Shown: positions 51,557-60,691 of the stretch, piece after piece
Layout of the letters: each line of letters starts with the position of its first letter
Position numbering within the stretch: position 1 is the stretch's first letter
Source of the DNA: Serratia surfactantfaciens
GTDB taxonomy: Bacteria > Pseudomonadota > Gammaproteobacteria > Enterobacterales > Enterobacteriaceae
DNA length: 64,000 bases
Assembly (NCBI RefSeq): GCF_001642805.2
Contig: NZ_CP016948.1
Location: 2,232,001-2,296,000 of the forward strand
Reading direction: 5' to 3'
The notes under the pieces: model-generated
The model's database searches: none
Told to the model about the DNA's origin: nothing
What the model saw: the letters and a program-made list of their open reading frames with translations, nothing else
Program-made: the position numbers and the translations under genes

Positions 51557-53101
51557 TTACGAATGCGTTGATTCGTCAAACACGACGCGGGTAACGCGCA
51601 CCAGTTCGATGCGGTATTCGGAGACCTCGACGATATCGAAACGCAGGTGGTTCAACTCGATGGTATCCCCCGCTACCGGCATCTGGCCATAATGGGCCAA
51701 CAGCAGCCCGGCCAGAGTGGCGTAGTCGGCGGTAGGGCTGACCAGGTCATCGCAGGCCAGGGCCTGCTCCAGCGAGTGCAGGTCGGTCCCCCCCTTCACC
51801 AGCCAGCCGTCGCCTTCCGCCACGATGTCAGGCGTTTCATCTTCGTCCGGGAATTCACCGGCAATCGCCTCCAGCACGTCCAGCGGCGTCACCAGCCCCT
51901 GCACCACGCCGAATTCGTTGGTGACCACCACCAGACGTCCTTTGGCGCGACGCAGCACCGCCAGCAGCTTGATGACATCCATGGTTTCCGGCACCACGAT
52001 CGGCGGCGTGCGGGCGGCGAACTCGGCGATATCTTCACCCTGTTCCAGCGCCACCAGCAGATCCTTGGCGCGCACGACGCCGACAATCTCATCCACCGAC
52101 TCGCGGCATACCGGGAACAGGCTGTGCGGCGTATCCAGCAGCTGTGCGCGCACCTCTTCGCGAGAACGCTCGCAGTCGACCCAGGAGATCTCGGTGCGCG
52201 GCGTCATCACGCTGCGCAATGAGCGCGAGGCCAGCGTCAGCACGCCGCTGATCATATAACGCTCTTCCGCCGCAAAGGTTTCATCCCTCGGCAACGCGAC
52301 CGCGTCGTCCGTCTGCTGCGCACGCTGCTGCCCCATCAGGCGCATGATCGCTTCCGCGGTGCGCTCGCGCATCGGGCGACGCGCCTGATGCTTAATGAAG
52401 TTACGGCGCGCGATCTGGTTGAACAATTCAATCAGGATCGAGAAGCCAATCGCGGCATACAGATAGCCTTTAGGAATGTGCAAGCCGAAGCCTTCGGCGA
52501 TCAGGCTCAGGCCGATCATCAACAGGAAGCTCAGGCACAGCACCACGATGGTCGGGTGCGCGTTGACAAAGTTGGTCAACGGCTTGGATGCCAGCAGCAT
52601 CACCGCCATTGCGATCACCACCGCCGCCATCATCACCGGCAGATCGTTCACCATGCCCACGGCGGTGATCACCGCATCGAGCGAGAACACCGCGTCCAGA
52701 ATCACGATCTGTACCACCACCGCCCAGAACTTGGCGTAGCCGCGGTTGGCGCCGTCCTGATGCGACTGCCCCTCCAACCGTTCATGCAGCTCCATGGTGG
52801 CCTTGAACAGCAGGAATACCCCGCCGAACAGCAGGATAAGATCGCGGCCGGAAAAACTGAAATCGCCTACGCTGAACAGCGGCGTGGTCAGCGTCACCAT
52901 CCAGGAGATCACCGACAGCAGGCCCAAACGCATCAACAAGGCCAGCGACAGGCCGATGATGCGCGCTTTATCGCGCTGCTTCGGCGGCAGCTTGTCGGCC
53001 AATATGGCGATGAACACCAGGTTGTCGATGCCCAGCACGATTTCCAGCACCACCAGCGTAAGCAACCCCGCCCAAATAGAGGGGTCCATTAAAAATTCCA
53101 T
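51557..53101 (-). CDS. yoaE: TerC/CBS/CorC-domain membrane protein YoaE
   Basis: 514 residues: an N-terminal TerC-family membrane domain with seven spans ([38 protein letters not shown], with metal-ligand Asp residues), two CBS domains ([38 protein letters not shown]) and a CorC/HlyC C-terminal domain. Likely a metal or envelope-linked transporter; TerC relatives act in manganese export. Ends facing pdeD. Confidence 0.93.
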   Translation of the reverse strand: MEFLMDPSIWAGLLTLVVLEIVLGIDNLVFIAILADKLPPKQRDKARIIGLSLALLMRLGLLSVISWMVTLTTPLFSVGDFSFSGRDLILLFGGVFLLFKATMELHERLEGQSHQDGANRGYAKFWAVVVQIVILDAVFSLDAVITAVGMVNDLPVMMAAVVIAMAVMLLASKPLTNFVNAHPTIVVLCLSFLLMIGLSLIAEGFGLHIPKGYLYAAIGFSILIELFNQIARRNFIKHQARRPMRERTAEAIMRLMGQQRAQQTDDAVALPRDETFAAEERYMISGVLTLASRSLRSVMTPRTEISWVDCERSREEVRAQLLDTPHSLFPVCRESVDEIVGVVRAKDLLVALEQGEDIAEFAARTPPIVVPETMDVIKLLAVLRRAKGRLVVVTNEFGVVQGLVTPLDVLEAIAGEFPDEDETPDIVAEGDGWLVKGGTDLHSLEQALACDDLVSPTADYATLAGLLLAHYGQMPVAGDTIELNHLRFDIVEVSEYRIELVRVTRVVFDESTHS

Positions 53102-53663
53102 ATCAGACTCCAGAGAAAAGTGGGAATGAGCGCAAGCCGCTCAGACGTGACGATGCCGCCGCTGCATGGGCGCAGTCGACAATAGCAAGGTGACGGAATG
53201 GGGTTACCGGGAGGTGGCCGGACGGCCGAACAGCATATGTAACGCCAGCAGGTGGCGGGTGAAACCTGGAAAAACAGTAACTTCGGTGACAGTCCATAGG
53301 GAGGGCTGAGGCCCTTCACTCCTTAGTGATGAAAGAGGAAATTACTGTATCAGGATTTTTCTGGGGGACAAAGCGGCTTTTTCAACGACGGTTTAGGATG
53401 ACGCTCCGTCATATCCCCCATGACAGCTAAGATTTCTCCGAGCATTCAATAGCGGAGCAACGTCACAAAAAATATTTTTTCACTCACTAAAATAAATGGC
53501 GCGTTCGTGAAATATCGCGCACAGGCATTTGAAACTGCGTGAGAAATGTTAGGGGTGCGTTTCTTTTTTTCTACCATAATGTATCTGAACCGCGGAAGTG
53601 ACTGCCAAAACGGCGCGGAGGAACGACACAAACCGCGCCTGGAGTTCAACGAGGAGGTAGCGA
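53102..53663. other. Divergent yoaE/manXYZ region
   Basis: 562 bp. On the manX side an AT-rich palindromic stretch (ATTTTTTCACTCACTAAAAT, about 53474-53493) looks like the Mlc/NagC-type operators seen before E. coli manX; this is only a resemblance. Near yoaE the leader on the minus strand is long and has a GGGC-CTCA-GCCC hairpin (about 53302-53313). No gene of its own. Confidence 0.45.
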
Positions 53664-54623
53664 GTGGCAATAGCTATTATCATCGGCACACACGGGGCTG
53701 CAGCGGAACAACTGCTGAAAACGGCGGAGATGCTATTGGGCGAGCAGGACAACGTCGCCTTTATAGACTTCGTTCCCGGTGAGAATGCCGAAACGTTAAT
53801 CGTCAAATACAATGAAAAAATCAGTGGGTTGGATACCAGCGGCGGCGTGCTGTTCCTGGTGGATACCTGGGGCGGCAGCCCGTTCAACGCCGCCAGCCGC
53901 ATTGCGGTCGACAAAGAACACTATGAGGTCGTCACCGGAGTCAACATTCCGATGCTGGTGGAAACCTTCATGGCGCGGGACGACAACCCCGCTTTCGATG
54001 AACTGGTGGCGCTGGCGTTGGAAACCGGCCGCGAAGGCGTGAAAGCGCTGAAAAAACCGCAGGAAGAACCCGCAAAACCCGCAGCACCCGTCGCCAAAGC
54101 CGCTGCCCCTCAGGCGCCGCTGGGGCCGAACGACCACATGAAAATCGGCCTGGCGCGCATCGATGACCGCTTAATTCACGGTCAGGTCGCCACCCGCTGG
54201 ACCAAAGAGACCAACGTCAGCCGCATCATCGTCGTCAGCGACGAAGTCGCTGCCGACCATGTGCGCAAAACTCTGCTGACTCAGGTCGCCCCGCCGGGCG
54301 TCACCGCCCACGTGGTGGACGTGGCGAAGGCCATCCGCGTCTGGAACAACCCGAAATACGCCAACGACCGCGTGATGCTGCTGTTTACCAACCCGACCGA
54401 CGTCTGGCGGCTGGTGGAAGGCGGCGTGGATATCAAATCCGTCAATATCGGCGGCATGGCGTTCCGTCAGGGGAAAACCCAGGTGAACAACGCCGTATCC
54501 GTCGATGAAAAAGATATCGAAGCGTTTAAGAAACTGAACGATCGCGGTATCGAGCTGGAGGTGCGCAAGGTCTCGTCCGACAGCCGGCTAAAAATGATGG
54601 ACCTGATTAACAAACTCAATTAG
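53664..54623 (+). CDS. manX: Mannose PTS enzyme IIAB
   Basis: Cytosolic phosphotransfer subunit of the mannose (also glucose, glucosamine) permease. 319 residues: IIA domain with the phospho-His10 in IIGTHGAAAEQLL, an Ala/Pro/Lys hinge (about residues 133-152), and IIB domain with the second active His in ARIDDRLIHGQVATRW. GTG start at 53664 with GAGGAGG upstream. First of the manXYZ operon. Confidence 0.98.
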   Translation: MAIAIIIGTHGAAAEQLLKTAEMLLGEQDNVAFIDFVPGENAETLIVKYNEKISGLDTSGGVLFLVDTWGGSPFNAASRIAVDKEHYEVVTGVNIPMLVETFMARDDNPAFDELVALALETGREGVKALKKPQEEPAKPAAPVAKAAAPQAPLGPNDHMKIGLARIDDRLIHGQVATRWTKETNVSRIIVVSDEVAADHVRKTLLTQVAPPGVTAHVVDVAKAIRVWNNPKYANDRVMLLFTNPTDVWRLVEGGVDIKSVNIGGMAFRQGKTQVNNAVSVDEKDIEAFKKLNDRGIELEVRKVSSDSRLKMMDLINKLN

Positions 54624-54679
54624 TGGCGCCAGCCGCTGATTATTTTACTCAGAGCTTTTTTGGTCATAGGAGAAGTGCA

Positions 54680-55480
54680 ATGGAGATCACCACTCTTCAG
54701 ATTGTGCTGATATTTATCGTTGCCTGTATCGCCGGGATGGGTTCCGTCCTCGACGAGTTCCAGTTCCACCGTCCGTTGGTCGCCTGTACCCTGATAGGCT
54801 TCATCCTCGGCGACATGAAAACCGGCATCATCATCGGCGGTACGCTGGAAATGATCGCCCTGGGCTGGATGAACATCGGTGCGGCGGTCGCGCCGGATGC
54901 CGCCCTGGCCTCCATCATCTCGACCATTCTGGTCATCGCCGGCGGGCAAAGCGTCGGCGCCGGTATCGCCCTGGCCATTCCGCTGGCGGCAGCCGGCCAG
55001 GTATTGACCATCATCGTGCGTACCCTCACCGTAGCCTTCCAGCACGCGGCGGACAGCGCAGCGGAGCGCGGCAGCCTGCGCGCCATTAGCTGGATCCATG
55101 TCGGTGCCCTGCTGCTGCAGGCGATGCGCATCGCCATCCCGGCGGTCATCGTCGCCATCTCGGTCGGTACCGCCGGGGTACACGCCCTGCTCAACTCGAT
55201 CCCGGAAGTGGTCACCAGCGGCCTGAACATCGCCGGCGGCATGATCGTGGTGGTCGGTTACGCAATGGTGATTAACATGATGCGTGCCGGCTACCTGATG
55301 CCGTTCTTCTATCTCGGTTTCGTGACCGCCGCCTTCACCAACTTCAACCTGGTGGCGCTCGGCGTCATCGGCGTGGTGATGGCCGTGCTGTATATCCAGC
55401 TCAGCCCGAAATACAACAAGTCTCAGGTTGTACAGGCCGGCCCGGCTAACGCGAACGATCTCGATAACGAACTCGACTAG
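54680..55480 (+). CDS. manY: Mannose PTS enzyme IIC
   Basis: Membrane subunit forming the sugar channel with ManZ. 266 residues, same as E. coli: MEITTLQIVLIFIVACIAGM, FQFHRPLVACTLIGFILGD, LEMIALGWMNIGAAVAPD and the C-terminal NDLDNELD. ATG 54680 has AGGAGAAG upstream. Confidence 0.98.
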   Translation: MEITTLQIVLIFIVACIAGMGSVLDEFQFHRPLVACTLIGFILGDMKTGIIIGGTLEMIALGWMNIGAAVAPDAALASIISTILVIAGGQSVGAGIALAIPLAAAGQVLTIIVRTLTVAFQHAADSAAERGSLRAISWIHVGALLLQAMRIAIPAVIVAISVGTAGVHALLNSIPEVVTSGLNIAGGMIVVVGYAMVINMMRAGYLMPFFYLGFVTAAFTNFNLVALGVIGVVMAVLYIQLSPKYNKSQVVQAGPANANDLDNELD

Positions 55481-55495
55481 GAATAGGTGAGAGAA

Positions 55496-56338
55496 ATGGT
55501 TGATACGACTGCTCAAAAGAAACTCACGCCGGCCGATATTCGCGGCGTATTCCTGCGCTCGAACCTGTTCCAGGGTTCATGGAACTTCGAACGCATGCAG
55601 GCGCTGGGTTTTTGCTTCTCGATGGTGCCGGTGATCCGCCGCCTGTATCCGGAAAACAATGACGATCGCAAACAGGCGATCAAGCGCCACCTTGAGTTCT
55701 TCAACACCCACCCTTACGTGGCGGCGCCGGTGCTCGGCGTAACCATGGCGATGGAAGAGCAACGCGCCAACGGCGCGCCGATTGACGACGCCGCAATCAA
55801 CGGCATCAAGGTCGGTTTGATGGGGCCGTTGGCAGGCGTCGGTGACCCGATCTTCTGGGGCACCGTGCGGCCGGTGTTCGCCGCGCTCGGCGCCGGCATC
55901 GCCATGAGCGGCAGCCTGCTCGGGCCGATCCTGTTCTTCGTGCTGTTCAACCTGGTGCGCCTGCTGACCCGCTACTACGGCGTGGCCTACGGTTACCGTA
56001 AAGGGGTGGATATCGTCAACGACATGGGCGGTGGTTTCCTGCAGAAACTGACGGAAGGGGCGTCCATTCTCGGCCTGTTTGTCATGGGGGCGCTGGTCAA
56101 CAAGTGGACGCACGTGAATATCCCGCTGGTGGTGTCCAAGATAACCGACCAGACCGGGCATACCAACGTCACCACGGTGCAGACCATCCTCGACCAGTTG
56201 ATGCCGGGCCTGGTGCCACTGCTGCTGACCTTCGCCTGTATGTGGCTGCTGCGCAAGAAAGTCAACGCGCTGTGGATCATCATCGGCTTCTTCGTCATCG
56301 GCATCTTTGGCTATTGGATTGGCCTGCTGGGCCTGTAA
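55496..56338 (+). CDS. manZ: Mannose PTS enzyme IID
   Basis: Second membrane subunit of the mannose permease, 280 residues: FLRSNLFQGSWNFERMQALGF, VGLMGPLAGVGDPIFWGTVRPV and GGGFLQKLTEGASILGLFVMG. ATG 55496 has GGTGAGAGAA before it; the GTG at 55487 in the same frame is part of that site. In E. coli ManYZ are also the entry for colicin-type bacteriocins and lambda DNA. Confidence 0.97.
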   Translation: MVDTTAQKKLTPADIRGVFLRSNLFQGSWNFERMQALGFCFSMVPVIRRLYPENNDDRKQAIKRHLEFFNTHPYVAAPVLGVTMAMEEQRANGAPIDDAAINGIKVGLMGPLAGVGDPIFWGTVRPVFAALGAGIAMSGSLLGPILFFVLFNLVRLLTRYYGVAYGYRKGVDIVNDMGGGFLQKLTEGASILGLFVMGALVNKWTHVNIPLVVSKITDQTGHTNVTTVQTILDQLMPGLVPLLLTFACMWLLRKKVNALWIIIGFFVIGIFGYWIGLLGL

Positions 56339-56350
56339 TCGTTAGAAACG

Positions 56351-56376
56351 GCCGGGGGGCGACCCCCGGCTTTTTT
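56351..56376 (+). terminator. Terminator after manXYZ
   Basis: GCCGGGGG / CCCCCGGC with loop GCGA, followed by TTTTTT, 12 bp after manZ. It ends only 17 bp before yobD, which then needs readthrough or its own promoter. Confidence 0.9.
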
Positions 56377-56392
56377 ATGTGTGGAGCAAGAG

Positions 56393-56851
56393 ATGTCACT
56401 GACCGACGCCGTACTGATGCTGTTTATCGCCCTGCTGTTGCTGTACTCGCTGTATGACGAATTCGGCATGGATCTGCTGAAAGGCAAAACGCGGCTTAAA
56501 GTGCCGCTCAAACGCCGCAACCGCCTCGACAGCCTGATTTTCGTCGGCCTGATCGCCATTCTGATTTACCGCAATGTCACCGACAATGGTGCGGTACTCA
56601 CCACCTATCTGCTTATTTCTTTAGCGCTGCTTGCGATCTATATCTTTTATATTCGCTCCCCCAAGATGCTGTTTAAAGCGCACGGTTTTTTCTTCGCCAA
56701 TGTGTTTGTCGAATATAACCGCATTAAAGCCATGAATTTATCGGAGGATGGCATTCTGGCCGTCGATCTGGAACAGCGCCGGTTGTTGGTTCAAGTGACG
56801 CACCTGGACGACCTGGAGAAGATTTATCATTTTTTTGTTGATAATCAATAA
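56393..56851 (+). CDS. yobD: DUF986 inner-membrane protein YobD
   Basis: 152 residues, three membrane spans ([55 protein letters not shown]), then a short cytosolic domain ([22 protein letters not shown]). Function unknown. GGAGCAAGAG precedes the ATG. Between manZ and mntP as in E. coli. Confidence 0.95.
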   Translation: MSLTDAVLMLFIALLLLYSLYDEFGMDLLKGKTRLKVPLKRRNRLDSLIFVGLIAILIYRNVTDNGAVLTTYLLISLALLAIYIFYIRSPKMLFKAHGFFFANVFVEYNRIKAMNLSEDGILAVDLEQRRLLVQVTHLDDLEKIYHFFVDNQ

Positions 56852-57071
56852 ATAAAGAAACAGTCATTTTTCCATTGCTCAAACCCTGCGCTGCTTATGG
56901 ATAATTAATCGGCAGCGTAATTCCCTTCTGACTATTATTTCCGCAACATTGTTACCCCTGGCTACATTATATTCCCAGATGAAATTAGATTAATGAAAAC
57001 GAGTCTCAATTAAGAACAAACATTGCCACAGAATAAGGTTGTCGGTGGCGGAAATAATATGGTATGGTTGC
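56852..57071. other. yobD-mntP spacer ahead of the riboswitch
   Basis: About 220 bp, AT-rich (56930-57060). The mntP promoter must lie here; I see TATAAT-like stretches (CTACATTATATT near 56961) but do not call a site. Confidence 0.45.
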
Positions 57072-57232
57072 GCCGTCATTGGGGAGTAGCCGGTTTCTGG
57101 AGAATAAAACGCCAGAAACGCCCGTATCAACATACTCGTTTCGCCGTAAGAAACGTGGTGCGGGCAGCCAGGTAAGGTTGGCGAGACCATAGACACGTAA
57201 CTCCGTCGTTTGGTTGGGGGTGGGTTACGTGT
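57072..57232 (+). ncRNA. yybP-ykoY manganese riboswitch of mntP
   Basis: Manganese-sensing leader that turns on mntP when Mn is high. The two diagnostic loops are exact: GGGGAGTAG (57081-57089) and GGCGAGACC (57180-57188). The expression platform is a 9-bp helix ACACGTAAC / GTTACGTGT (57193-57201 with 57224-57232), just before the gene start. The same element precedes mntP in E. coli. Confidence 0.93.
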
Positions 57233-57263
57233 ATATGGAGCCACCCGGCCGAGGCTATTTCAC

Positions 57264-57833
57264 ATGAACCTTTCAGCAACACTTATTCTCGCTTTCGGCA
57301 TGTCCATGGATGCTTTCGCCGCTTCGATCGGTAAAGGCGCCAGTCTGCATCAGCCCCGTTTCCGCGAAGCGATCCGCACCGGCCTGATCTTCGGCGTGGT
57401 CGAAGCGATCACCCCGCTCATCGGTTGGGCCATCGGCCTGTTCGCCAGTCAATACATCATGGAATGGGACCACTGGGTCGCCTTCTCGCTGCTGTTCATT
57501 CTCGGCATGCGCATGATCGTCGAAGGGGTGCGCAACAGGCCCGATGAAGAAGAGAAGGTCAAACGTCATGGCTTCTGGTTGCTGGTCGCCACCGCCATCG
57601 CCACCAGCCTCGACGCCATGGCAATCGGCGTCGGTCTGGCCTTCCTGCAGGTGAATATCGTGCACACCGCGATGGCCATCGGCTGCGCCACCATGATCAT
57701 GGCGACGCTGGGCATGATGATCGGCCGCTTTATCGGCCCGCTGCTGGGCAAACGCGCCGAGATCCTCGGCGGCGTGGTGCTGATCGGCATCGGCGTCAAC
57801 ATCCTGCTGGAACACCTCGGTTATCTGGCCTGA
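57264..57833 (+). CDS. mntP: Manganese efflux pump MntP
   Basis: Inner-membrane exporter of Mn2+. 189 residues (E. coli 188), six spans in two repeats: [18 protein letters not shown] and [18 protein letters not shown] each hold the conserved Asp (MDAFA / LDAMA). ATG 57264; GAGG about 8 nt upstream. Controlled by the riboswitch in its leader. Confidence 0.97.
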   Translation: MNLSATLILAFGMSMDAFAASIGKGASLHQPRFREAIRTGLIFGVVEAITPLIGWAIGLFASQYIMEWDHWVAFSLLFILGMRMIVEGVRNRPDEEEKVKRHGFWLLVATAIATSLDAMAIGVGLAFLQVNIVHTAMAIGCATMIMATLGMMIGRFIGPLLGKRAEILGGVVLIGIGVNILLEHLGYLA

Positions 57834-57847
57834 GGCGATTGCTCTGC

Positions 57848-57876
57848 AAAAAAAACCTGCCGCGGCAGGTTTTTTT
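57848..57876. terminator. Bidirectional terminator between mntP and rlmA
   Basis: A-run, ACCTGCC-GC-GGCAGGT, T-run: symmetrical hairpin for both converging genes. Confidence 0.92.
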
Positions 57877-57895
57877 GTTTCTGAGCCCGGCGCTT

Positions 57896-58714
57896 TTAAG
57901 CCCGACGCCGATACAGCGCCAGGACGAAATCCGTCTCGCACACAAACTCCCCGCCGTCGGCCAACCGCTGCTGCACCTCCGGCGTGGCGCGCCAGGCGAA
58001 CGGCGTCATCTGCAGCAGATTGGCGGCCTGCGTCCCCGGCAGGGTCATCGTATAGGCCAGCGTCTCTTTGCGCTCGCAGTCGAAACCGGCGAACTGTTCG
58101 TCCTGTTCGGCATGCAGCTGCACCTGTTGGTACACCTGCTCTTTCAGCTGGTACAGATGGCGTGGCCCCGGCGAAACCGTCACCACTACGCCGCCCGGTT
58201 TTACCACCCGCGCCAGCTCCTCCGCCTTGCAAGGCGCATAAATGCGCAGAACCGCATCCAGCGCCCCGTCGGCGAACGGCAAACGGTGGCTGGAGGCGAC
58301 GCAGAACGAGACCGCCGGATAACGTTTGGCAGCATAGCGGATCGCCACCTTGGCGACGTCCAGCCCATAGACCGTCATATTGCGCTTCTGTGCCAGCCGT
58401 GCGGCCACGGCGGCGGTGTAGTACCCTTCCCCACAGCCTATGTCCAATAACGCGCCTGCATCGGCCGCCAGCGCCAAATCCAGCCACTCGGCGACCTGCT
58501 CTTGCAGCGGCTGATAAAATCCGCCGTCGAGAAATGCGCGCCGCGCCTGCATCATTTCCGCGCTGTCCCCCGGCTGCTTCGATCGCTTGTGCTGCACCGG
58601 CAGCAGATTGACGTAGCCTTCTTTCGCTTGATCGAACTGATGATTGCCGTCGCAACGCCATTGTTGTGAGGAAAAATGCAGCGGCTGATGACACAGGGGA
58701 CATTGATAAGACAT
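57896..58714 (-). CDS. rlmA: 23S rRNA (guanine-745-N1)-methyltransferase
   Basis: Methylates G745 in helix 35 of 23S rRNA. 272 residues: N-terminal zinc finger ([10 protein letters not shown] ... WRCDGNH) and a SAM domain ([56 protein letters not shown]). ATG 58712-58714 starts right at the zinc finger, as in E. coli RlmA(I); the frame open to 58858 has no similarity. Also known as RrmA; loss gives viomycin resistance in E. coli. Confidence 0.96.
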   Translation of the reverse strand: MSYQCPLCHQPLHFSSQQWRCDGNHQFDQAKEGYVNLLPVQHKRSKQPGDSAEMMQARRAFLDGGFYQPLQEQVAEWLDLALAADAGALLDIGCGEGYYTAAVAARLAQKRNMTVYGLDVAKVAIRYAAKRYPAVSFCVASSHRLPFADGALDAVLRIYAPCKAEELARVVKPGGVVVTVSPGPRHLYQLKEQVYQQVQLHAEQDEQFAGFDCERKETLAYTMTLPGTQAANLLQMTPFAWRATPEVQQRLADGGEFVCETDFVLALYRRRA

Positions 58715-58875
58715 GAATGGGCTTCCAGAAAGACAGGGCGCGGCTAGTCTAAAGAAGGCGCCGGCCCGATGCAAGGCGCATCCCCGCTCGCTTTCACCGC
58801 CAACAACACCTGGCCAAGCGGGGAAAAAGCTGGCTACACTGAGAGTCTGTTTTATCACGCAGGTGAAAATAACTT

Positions 58876-59592
58876 ATGAGCGATCGTTCCGCGCTGCTCG
58901 ATGCGGTGCCCCACATTCAGCACGGCTTCGGCAGCAAACTCGCGCTGCTGCCAGGGCATCTGCTGCCCTACAGCGCTACGCTGCCGGAAAAGAAGCAGGT
59001 GCACGGCACCCGCATCGTCGACGTGTTGCAACCGGCGCAGGCGTGCGGTGAGGCCGACGGTTTCTACACCCGCCAACCCGGCATTCTGCTCAGCGTGCTG
59101 ACGGCGGACTGCCTGCCGGTGCTGTTCAGCCGCCGTGATGGCGGCGCCATCGCGGCGGTACACGCCGGTTGGCGCGGGTTGCTGGACGGCATTCTGGAAC
59201 AGATGGCGGCGCGCATTCGCCAGGACGGCGACACCGCCGATTGGGTGGTTTCTATCGGCCCCGCCGCCGGCCCGTGCTGCTACGAAGTCGATGAAGCGCT
59301 GGTTGAAAATTTTAAACAGCGCCTGCCGCTGCCCGCTGCGCTGATCAGCCCGCATTATCGGCATCTGGATCTGGCCGCGATTGCCGAATACAAGCTGGCG
59401 GCGCTGGGCTTCGCCGCCGTTGACCGCGCCGGCAGCTGCACCATCTGCACGCCGGACGTCGACCCACAGCGGCCGCAGCGCTACAAATACACCAGCTATC
59501 GCCGCAACAGCCACCGGCGCGCGCAGGATCCGACGCATCCGGGGATCAAAGGCCGTAACCAGTATGCCGCCATCATCATCGCCGCCGGATGA
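58876..59592 (+). CDS. Laccase-domain (YfiH/PgeF-type) protein, paralogue
   Basis: 238 residues of the Cu-oxidase_4 / YfiH family: KQVHGTRIV, LTADCLPVLF and HAGWRGLLDGIL hold the conserved His-Cys-His metal site; CCYEVDEAL and CTICTPD are further family cysteines. Relatives act as purine nucleoside phosphorylases or as cytosolic peptidoglycan-editing factors. The E. coli copy lies by rluD, so this is likely a second member. It has 10 nt between GTGA-type SD (CAGGTG) and the ATG. Confidence 0.88.
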   Translation: MSDRSALLDAVPHIQHGFGSKLALLPGHLLPYSATLPEKKQVHGTRIVDVLQPAQACGEADGFYTRQPGILLSVLTADCLPVLFSRRDGGAIAAVHAGWRGLLDGILEQMAARIRQDGDTADWVVSIGPAAGPCCYEVDEALVENFKQRLPLPAALISPHYRHLDLAAIAEYKLAALGFAAVDRAGSCTICTPDVDPQRPQRYKYTSYRRNSHRRAQDPTHPGIKGRNQYAAIIIAAG

Positions 59593-59600
59593 CGGAAACG

Positions 59601-59628
59601 AAAAAGCCCGCTCGAAGGCGGGCTTTTT
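59601..59628. terminator. Bidirectional terminator between the laccase-domain gene and cspC
   Basis: AAAAAGCCCGC / GCGGGCTTTTT with a 6-nt loop; T-runs on both strands. Confidence 0.92.
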
Positions 59629-59644
59629 GTACAGCTGACGCTGA

Positions 59645-59854
59645 TTAGATAGCAGTAACGTTTACTGCAGATGGACCTTTCTGGCCATCTTGGATTTCGA
59701 ACTCAACGTTCTGGCCTTCAGCCAGGGTTTTGAAGCCGTTACCCTGGATTGCAGAGAAGTGTACGAACACGTCTTTGCTGCCGTCAGCCGGGGTGATGAA
59801 ACCGAAACCTTTAGACTCGTTGAACCACTTAACTTGACCTTTGATCTTTGCCAT
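59645..59854 (-). CDS. cspC: Cold-shock-like protein CspC
   Basis: 69 residues nearly identical to E. coli Csp[21 protein letters not shown] and [19 protein letters not shown]. Constitutive RNA chaperone and stabiliser of stress mRNAs. Stop codon lies 16 bp from the shared terminator. Lies 41 bp after yobF, the same operon as in E. coli. Confidence 0.97.
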   Translation of the reverse strand: MAKIKGQVKWFNESKGFGFITPADGSKDVFVHFSAIQGNGFKTLAEGQNVEFEIQDGQKGPSAVNVTAI

Positions 59855-59895
59855 CTTGAGTATTTCCTTTGGATTGTTTAAACCGCCCGAGGGCG

Positions 59896-60012
59896 TTACA
59901 TAGACAAACTAGAGTCGTTACTGCTTGAGGCACTAAGATAAGGATCGGCAGAGAAGCGGTATTCAACGCTAACGTCTTTACTCAGAACTTCTTTACTGAA
60001 AATGCCACACAT
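59896..60012 (-). CDS. yobF: Small stress protein YobF
   Basis: 38 residues, found by reading the cspC leader: [20 protein letters not shown] then [10 protein letters not shown], ending SLSM. The first 25 residues agree almost fully with E. coli YobF (47 aa), while the C-terminus is shorter. E. coli YobF is a DUF2527 heat- and stress-induced small protein of unknown role. GAGGT about 10 nt upstream of the ATG. Operon yobF-cspC is conserved. Confidence 0.92.
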   Translation of the reverse strand: MCGIFSKEVLSKDVSVEYRFSADPYLSASSSNDSSLSM

Positions 60013-60691
60013 ATACAGAACTGTACCTCGTTTTACCCAGATGCGTTATCACATACTCTGTATGCGATGGCAAGCCATTTTTAATCACTGAACGACATGT
60101 CGCACATATTTGAAACGGTCGAGAGCCACATTTGCCTAAATAGGCCAAAAGATGTTGAAGCATCGGCTATTTTCTGCTTGCCGAAAACATCGCGCCAAGC
60201 CCCGCATTCTGGTGATGTTTTAACAAAACTTTCATCGTTTTGACGCATGTCTATCCGCTCTTTTTCACCTTTTCTGCGCTTATAGCGTTAAAAAATTTGA
60301 ATCTTTATGGAATTTGATATGCAACATTTGAATATCGATGAACGGGGAGCCATTTACGCCATGCTCCTCCGACCATTTACCGCACGAGAACGCACTCATC
60401 GCCGGTCTTCAGCCCTGCTGCCAAACGGCGCAAACGGCAGCGCCACGCGGGCAAGAGGCAGCGCCACGCCCTGCGCAACGGATGCATAAGCATGCAAAGC
60501 CATGGCGCGTCTCCGCCGGCCTGCGGCTTCTGGATAAATAATCCGAAGGCTGTTAGCCTCAATAGCCGGAATAATCTTATGCATGGTGAAAGTTCAACGT
60601 TGAATTAAATCCTGAAACAGAGTGGTTATTTGAATCACCGCCCGCGCTTATCAATTCTGCTAATTACTGTCACGCTTTCAAACCGTTGACA
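60013..60691. other. Gap between yobF and the RomA-like gene
   Basis: About 680 bp with no gene I can support. The part next to yobF (60013-60130) is leader and promoter of yobF-cspC. E. coli has yebO and mgrB here; I looked for both on the minus strand and did not find them. A plus-strand frame at 60307 starts like an IS30-type N-terminus (QHLNIDERGAIYAML) and then breaks down; at best a remnant. Confidence 0.5.

Noticed and set aside
53102..53340. yybP-ykoY riboswitch before yoaE (TerC family genes can carry one)
   Set aside because: The diagnostic GGGGAGTAG and GGCGAGACC loops are not present on either strand there.
60307..60541. Possible IS30-family transposase start (QHLNIDERGAIYAML)
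   Set aside because: Resemblance covers only about 15 residues and the frame then turns into low-complexity Ala/Arg sequence; no inverted repeats seen.
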